Assembly (NCBI RefSeq): GCF_026230105.1
Contig: NC_079479.1
Span: 12,411,734-12,475,733, forward strand
Reading direction: 5' to 3'
Source: Diorhabda sublineata
Lineage: Eukaryota > Arthropoda > Insecta > Coleoptera > Chrysomelidae
DNA length: 64,000 nucleotides
The position numbers were made by a program, and so were the translations under genes. The notes under the pieces are model-generated. The model did not search any database. It was not told where the DNA came from and saw only the letters and a list, made by a program, of their open reading frames with translations. Of the stretch, positions 60,121 through 64,000 are shown piece after piece; positions within the stretch are counted from its first letter, which is position 1, and every line of letters begins with the position of its first letter.

Positions 60121-60201
60121 TAAATATTTAGATATATATAGATCGAATAATGAAAAAAAGTAATTCTTTGTTAATTGGAAAGAAATTACAATCTCGAAAA
60201 G

Positions 60202-60227
60202 TATATATATATATATATATATATATA
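60202..60227. repeat. (TA)n microsatellite
   Basis: Thirteen uninterrupted TA dinucleotides. Confidence 0.95.
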
Positions 60228-60719
60228 AAGGTCTTTAAACTAATTTAGTCTTGTGGCCACGGGACGTAAAAAAAAATTCAGTGAAAAATCTTTTTACTAG
60301 ATTCAGATTTTTTTGAATTGAATTAATAGACAATTTTCGTTGTTAGTTAGTTAACTTGTTTGTGTAAAATAAGTTGACCTCTAAAAAAATACAAAAAATC
60401 TTGTATACAAGATATATGGAATGATTCCAAAACTTGGAATTATCTTTCAAAAGCAATCCCTCTTTTCTATTTTATATTTTCAGTAATCTCGAGTTTGGGT
60501 GAATGATTAGTTTTTCTTAATATACGTTCGGATCATCGTTCAATCTAATCGCTACAAAGTTCATGATGAAATTCATTAATTAGTTAATCAATTTTACCTG
60601 ATGATGGTTGCTAGTCTACTAAAAACATCGATTTTAAATTTCGTTTCGAGTTCGGAACGATTATTTCGAATCGAAAAGAGTTTGAAAACTGACAATTTAC
60701 TTAGTTCTTTTTGTTTCAG

Positions 60720-60810
60720 ATTTATGTTGGTGCTAGTATGTTTGATATTCAGTGTACTCTCAACGATCGATACGTATTCAAACTTCGCCAACGAAACGCT
60801 TTTTTGGATG
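60720..60810 (+). CDS. KCNQ: KCNQ potassium channel, shared exon encoding transmembrane segment S1 (gene continues beyond window)
   Basis: Exon of 91 bases between a strong acceptor (CTTTTTGTTTCAG) and donor GTGAGT at 60811. Its first base completes the Val codon begun by either A3 or B3, so both N-termini read on as V-FMLVLVCLIFSVLSTID. This is transmembrane segment S1 of Kv7 channels (human KCNQ1: VLVCLIFSVLSTIEQY), followed by the S1-S2 loop TYSNFANETLFWM. It ends in phase 0, where the family continues with S2. The voltage sensor, pore and C-terminal domains must lie right of the window. The exon has survived intact although a mariner copy ends 600 bp before it and a Helitron begins 66 bp after it. 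Confidence 0.93.
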
Positions 60811-60876
60811 GTGAGTAGACGTCAGTAATTTAACACCAATTGTTTATGAATAATACAAAAGTAGTTTAGATTAAAA

Positions 60877-60939
<63 letters not shown>

Positions 60940-61223
60940 AAGTCGTGTTAGTTACTCCACTTATAACTGAAGAACGGCTGAACCGATTTAGCTGAAAATT
61001 GGCAGGGAGGTAGTTTAGAGCCAGGAGAAGGACATAGGATACTTTTTATCCCGTTCGACAGCATTCCCGTGTGACTTAACATGAAACGTCAGTCACTATA
61101 AAACGTGGTATAACAAAAAAGAATCAGACTTGGAATAACAAAACGCAAATGACAGCTATATAATTGACGTATAATGACAGATATGTAATGACGTATGGAT
61201 GACAATTTGATATTTGTAAGAAA

Positions 61224-61272
<49 letters not shown>

Positions 61273-61576
61273 AAGTATTGTTAGTTACACTATTTATAAC
61301 TTAAGAACGGCTGTAGCTATATGGCTAGAAATTGGTGAGGAGGTAGCTCAGGGCCAGAAGACAGACATAGGATACTTATTATTCCGTTCGACAACGTTCC
61401 AAGAGACGGACATAGGATACTTTTTATTCCGTGCGACAGCGTTCCCGTGTGACTTGACATAAAACGTCAGTCACTATAAAACGTGGTATAACAAAAAAGA
61501 ATCAGACTTGGAATAACAAAACGCAAATGACAGATATGTAATGACGTATGGATGACAATTTGATATTTGTAAGAAA

Positions 61577-61637
<61 letters not shown>

Positions 61638-61941
61638 AAGTATTGTTAGTTACACTATTTATAACTTAAGAACGGCTGTAGCTATATGGCTAGAAATTGG
61701 TGAGGAGGTAGCTCAGGGCCAGAAGACAGACATAGGATACTTATTATTCCGTTCGACAACGTTCCAAGAGACGGACATAGGATACTTTTTATTCCGTGCG
61801 ACAGCGTTCCCGTGTGACTTAACATAAAACGTCAGTCACTATAAAACGTGGTATAACAAAAAAGAATCAGACTTGGAATAACAAAACGCAAATGACAGAT
61901 ATGTAATGACGTATGGATGACAATTTGATATTTGTAAGAAA

Positions 61942-62002
<61 letters not shown>

Positions 62003-62260
62003 AAAGTATTGTTAGTTACACTATTTATAACTTAAGAACGGCTGTAGCGATATGGCTAAAAATTGGTGAGGAGGTAGCTCAGAGCCAGAAGACAGACATA
62101 GGATACTTATTATTCCATTCGACAACGTTCCCGTGTGACTTGACATAAAACGTCAGTCACTTTAAAACGTGGTATAACAAAAAAGAATCAGACTTGGAAC
62201 AACAAAACGCAAATGACAGCTATGTAATGGACGTATGGATGACAATTTGATTTTTGTGAG
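60877..62260 (+). repeat. Fourfold tandem array of the Helitron 5' terminal region
   Basis: Units start with TCTATATA at 60877, 61224, 61577 and 61942 (spacing 347, 353 and 365 bases). Each has a long (TA)n run, then AAAGAAAGT..TGTTAGTTAC, AACGGCTG, GACATAGGATACTT, CCCGTGTGACTT and AAAACGTGGTATAAC. Units 2 and 3 share an extra internal duplication (GACGGACATAGGATACTTTT), so one probably arose from the other. Unit 1 is the most divergent. Only the last unit runs on into Helitron coding DNA. Confidence 0.92.
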
Positions 62261-63757
62261 AAATCAATATCAAAACTATTATTAAATATTATATTAAATT
62301 AAATAAATAACAATCATAATGTAATGATGAAGCCATTGCATATTTAAATAAAAAGTGAAGTGAACTATAAAAGGTGGTAAAACAAAAACGCATCAGACTT
62401 GGAATAACAAAACGCGAATCTCAAACAGCTAAGTAATTTTGTCTATGAATGAATGGTTGAAATTTAATTACTACTGCCGCGACCAAGACGATCGAATCTT
62501 TCCCGACAAAGCCGTAATGCAAGAAGGATACGAAACACTGCAAATGGAAGGACTGAAGAAAAACAAGAAATTATACGTGAACAGCGCCGCGTTAGTATGG
62601 CTCGACTTTGCTCAATCACAAGAGCAAAGTGAGGCAGCCCGTGAAACGGCTCGGTTGATAATACCAAATCGTCGAGCGAACAACAGAGGTCAACAAATAG
62701 ATAATTTGCAACGCAGAACAAGAGATTCAAGTGCTGATTTGAATCGAGCAGCCTTTTCGATACGATTGCAGCAATGATTACAGCTTGCATCCTAGCGTTT
62801 GCATTAGGAAAATGGACGTTGTTTGCGAGAAACGCCAGGATTATGCTGCCTTAGTGGTAAAGCAGCCACATTGTTAGAAGGATGCCGTACGGTCCATTCA
62901 GCATTAAAATTACCGTTAAATCATCAAACTATTGAAGAACCAACGTATAATATTGCAAAAAACTCAGTAATGACCAAAGATTTCCAAACATCATTTCCAA
63001 CTACAAAACTTATGAATGGTTAAGAATAAAGATGTAGATGACCTGAACTACATAATTCAAAATAAGATCATTGGAACAATGCATTCATTCAAATCTATTG
63101 ACTGCGTCAGAAATGAAGATGACGACACCAACTATCCATTTGAATTTTTAAACTTCTTGGATGTGCCTGGCTTACCACCGCAAAATTTACGCCTAAAGGT
63201 TGGCTCCGTAGGAATCATGCTTCGAAACATAAACCAACCAAAATTGTGCAACGGTACGCGTTTGCTGGTTAGAAAATTGATGAATAAAGTAATTTACGTG
63301 ACGATACTGAAAGGAAAATTCAAAAGTGAGGAAGTTCTCATTCCGAGGATCCCGATGATCCCAACCGATATGCCGTTTGAATTTAAAAGACGTGGCAAAG
63401 ACGATTTCCGATCCGTCTTTGCCACGACCATCAACAAATCACAAGGCCAATCCTTAAAAGTTTGTGGTTTGAACTAGAACATCCATGTTTTTCCCATGGT
63501 CAATTATATGTGGCATATTCACGGTCGGAAGACCATGTGCGTTGTTTGTTTTTGCGCCTGATAATAAAATAAAAAATGTCGTATCATCACAAGGTACTTA
63601 AGTGAAGAGCAACCTATGTACTAAAATAAAGAAACAATAATGAATAATTAATGTACTTAATTTTTTTTATTTTCTAATAAAAAAATTAACTTAATAAATT
63701 CGAAAATCGGCTTATTTATTGCATTTAAGGCGGAACAGAGTTGGCCGGGTCAGCTAA
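60877..63757 (+). mobile_element. Helitron, non-autonomous, internally deleted
   Basis: The 5' end TC follows an A, and the 3' end CTAA is followed by T, the A/T insertion rule of Helitrons. A weak hairpin (GGCGGAAC..GTTGGCC, 63729-63746) precedes the end, which reads GGTCAGCTAA. Coding remnants on the plus strand are, first, an N-terminal piece (62439-62777) and a Cys-containing segment RETPGLCCLSGKA at 62826. Next comes the Pif1-like helicase C-terminal domain at 63016-63477 (FLDVPGLPPQNLRLKVGSV, RIPMIPTDMPFEFK, TTINKSQGQSLKVCGLN). The Rep nuclease domain and most helicase motifs are deleted, and frames are broken, so it cannot move by itself. It lies wholly within the KCNQ intron. Confidence 0.93.
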
Positions 63758-64000
63758 TTTGTAATAAAATTATAATGTTCTAATCGAAAAATGATTACCA
63801 TCCTCCAAGAAATGGATTTAATGAAATTTATTTATTTAATAGCGAATATTCTTTATATAAATAAACTTTTTGTATTCATAAATTGATTGATTGATCCTAT
63901 AATCAAATACGAATCATTTCTTTGCTAATATCGAATATATTATTGTCCGTAAACATTTTAGTAAAACAAATATCCACGTCAAACGAAATGTACGTGATAA

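Larger units (their letters stand above)
45188..60719. other. KCNQ intron between exon B3 and the shared S1 exon
   Basis: 15.5 kb of intron. Transposon pieces and repeats are listed separately. The stretches 48000-50500, 52000-54150 and 54700-56430 hold short random frames only, and I see nothing to report in them. 55600-55800 and 56700-57010 have short open frames without a recognisable domain. Confidence 0.6.
60811..64000. other. KCNQ intron after the S1 exon
   Basis: Almost entirely filled by the Helitron at 60877-63757. The remaining 240 bases are AT-rich, with no exon seen before the window ends. Confidence 0.7.

Overview
The window is AT-rich insect genomic DNA. Genes have short GT-AG exons separated by introns full of decayed transposons. 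Beetle (Coleoptera) is my best guess from the protein sequences and the mix of elements, but nothing here proves the order. Four protein-coding genes can be supported.

Region 1 to 6.1 kb: the 5' part of a Cep164 homologue (distal-appendage and ciliogenesis protein) on the minus strand, in seven exons that I could join in frame. Its 3.7-kb intron 2 contains a complete plus-strand gene, the tRNA pseudouridine synthase Pus1. Region 6.1 to 8.8 kb: intergenic DNA with one TA-flanked MITE. Region 8.8 to 10.8 kb: a complete six-exon cytosolic malate dehydrogenase (Mdh1) on the minus strand. Region 10.8 to 21.85 kb: an 11-kb spacer with mariner and Jockey-like remnants and possible SINE pieces.

Region 21.85 kb to the right edge: the 5' part of a KCNQ-type voltage-gated potassium channel gene on the plus strand. 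It extends beyond the window. Two separate sets of N-terminal exons are present. Set A lies at 21.9-24.2 kb (127 residues). Set B lies at 31.7-45.2 kb (256 or 261 residues). Each ends in a related cassette (VYNFLERP.. and TYVFLEHP..) in the same splice phase, and both can join the single S1 exon at 60.72 kb. The channel would therefore have two alternative N-termini, probably from two promoters. A CpG-rich block at 27.7-28.0 kb is a candidate second promoter or leader exon.

The KCNQ introns are a transposon store. They hold several mariner families with TA-flanked CGAGG termini and a hAT MITE with a perfect 8-bp target duplication. The hAT MITE sits inside an RNase H remnant of a non-LTR element. 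Other contents are RT fragments, a Tc3/mariner-like transposase fossil, a 14-copy 21-bp minisatellite, and a Helitron. The Helitron has a helicase remnant, CTAA end and A/T target, and its 5' terminus is repeated four times in tandem just 66 bp behind the S1 donor site. A small repeat with a CTGAAGA-hairpin-GAAAC core recurs at least five times and is the most puzzling non-coding signal.

No tRNA, rRNA, CRISPR or operon was seen. Exon borders are read by eye from splice consensus and frame; none has transcript support here.
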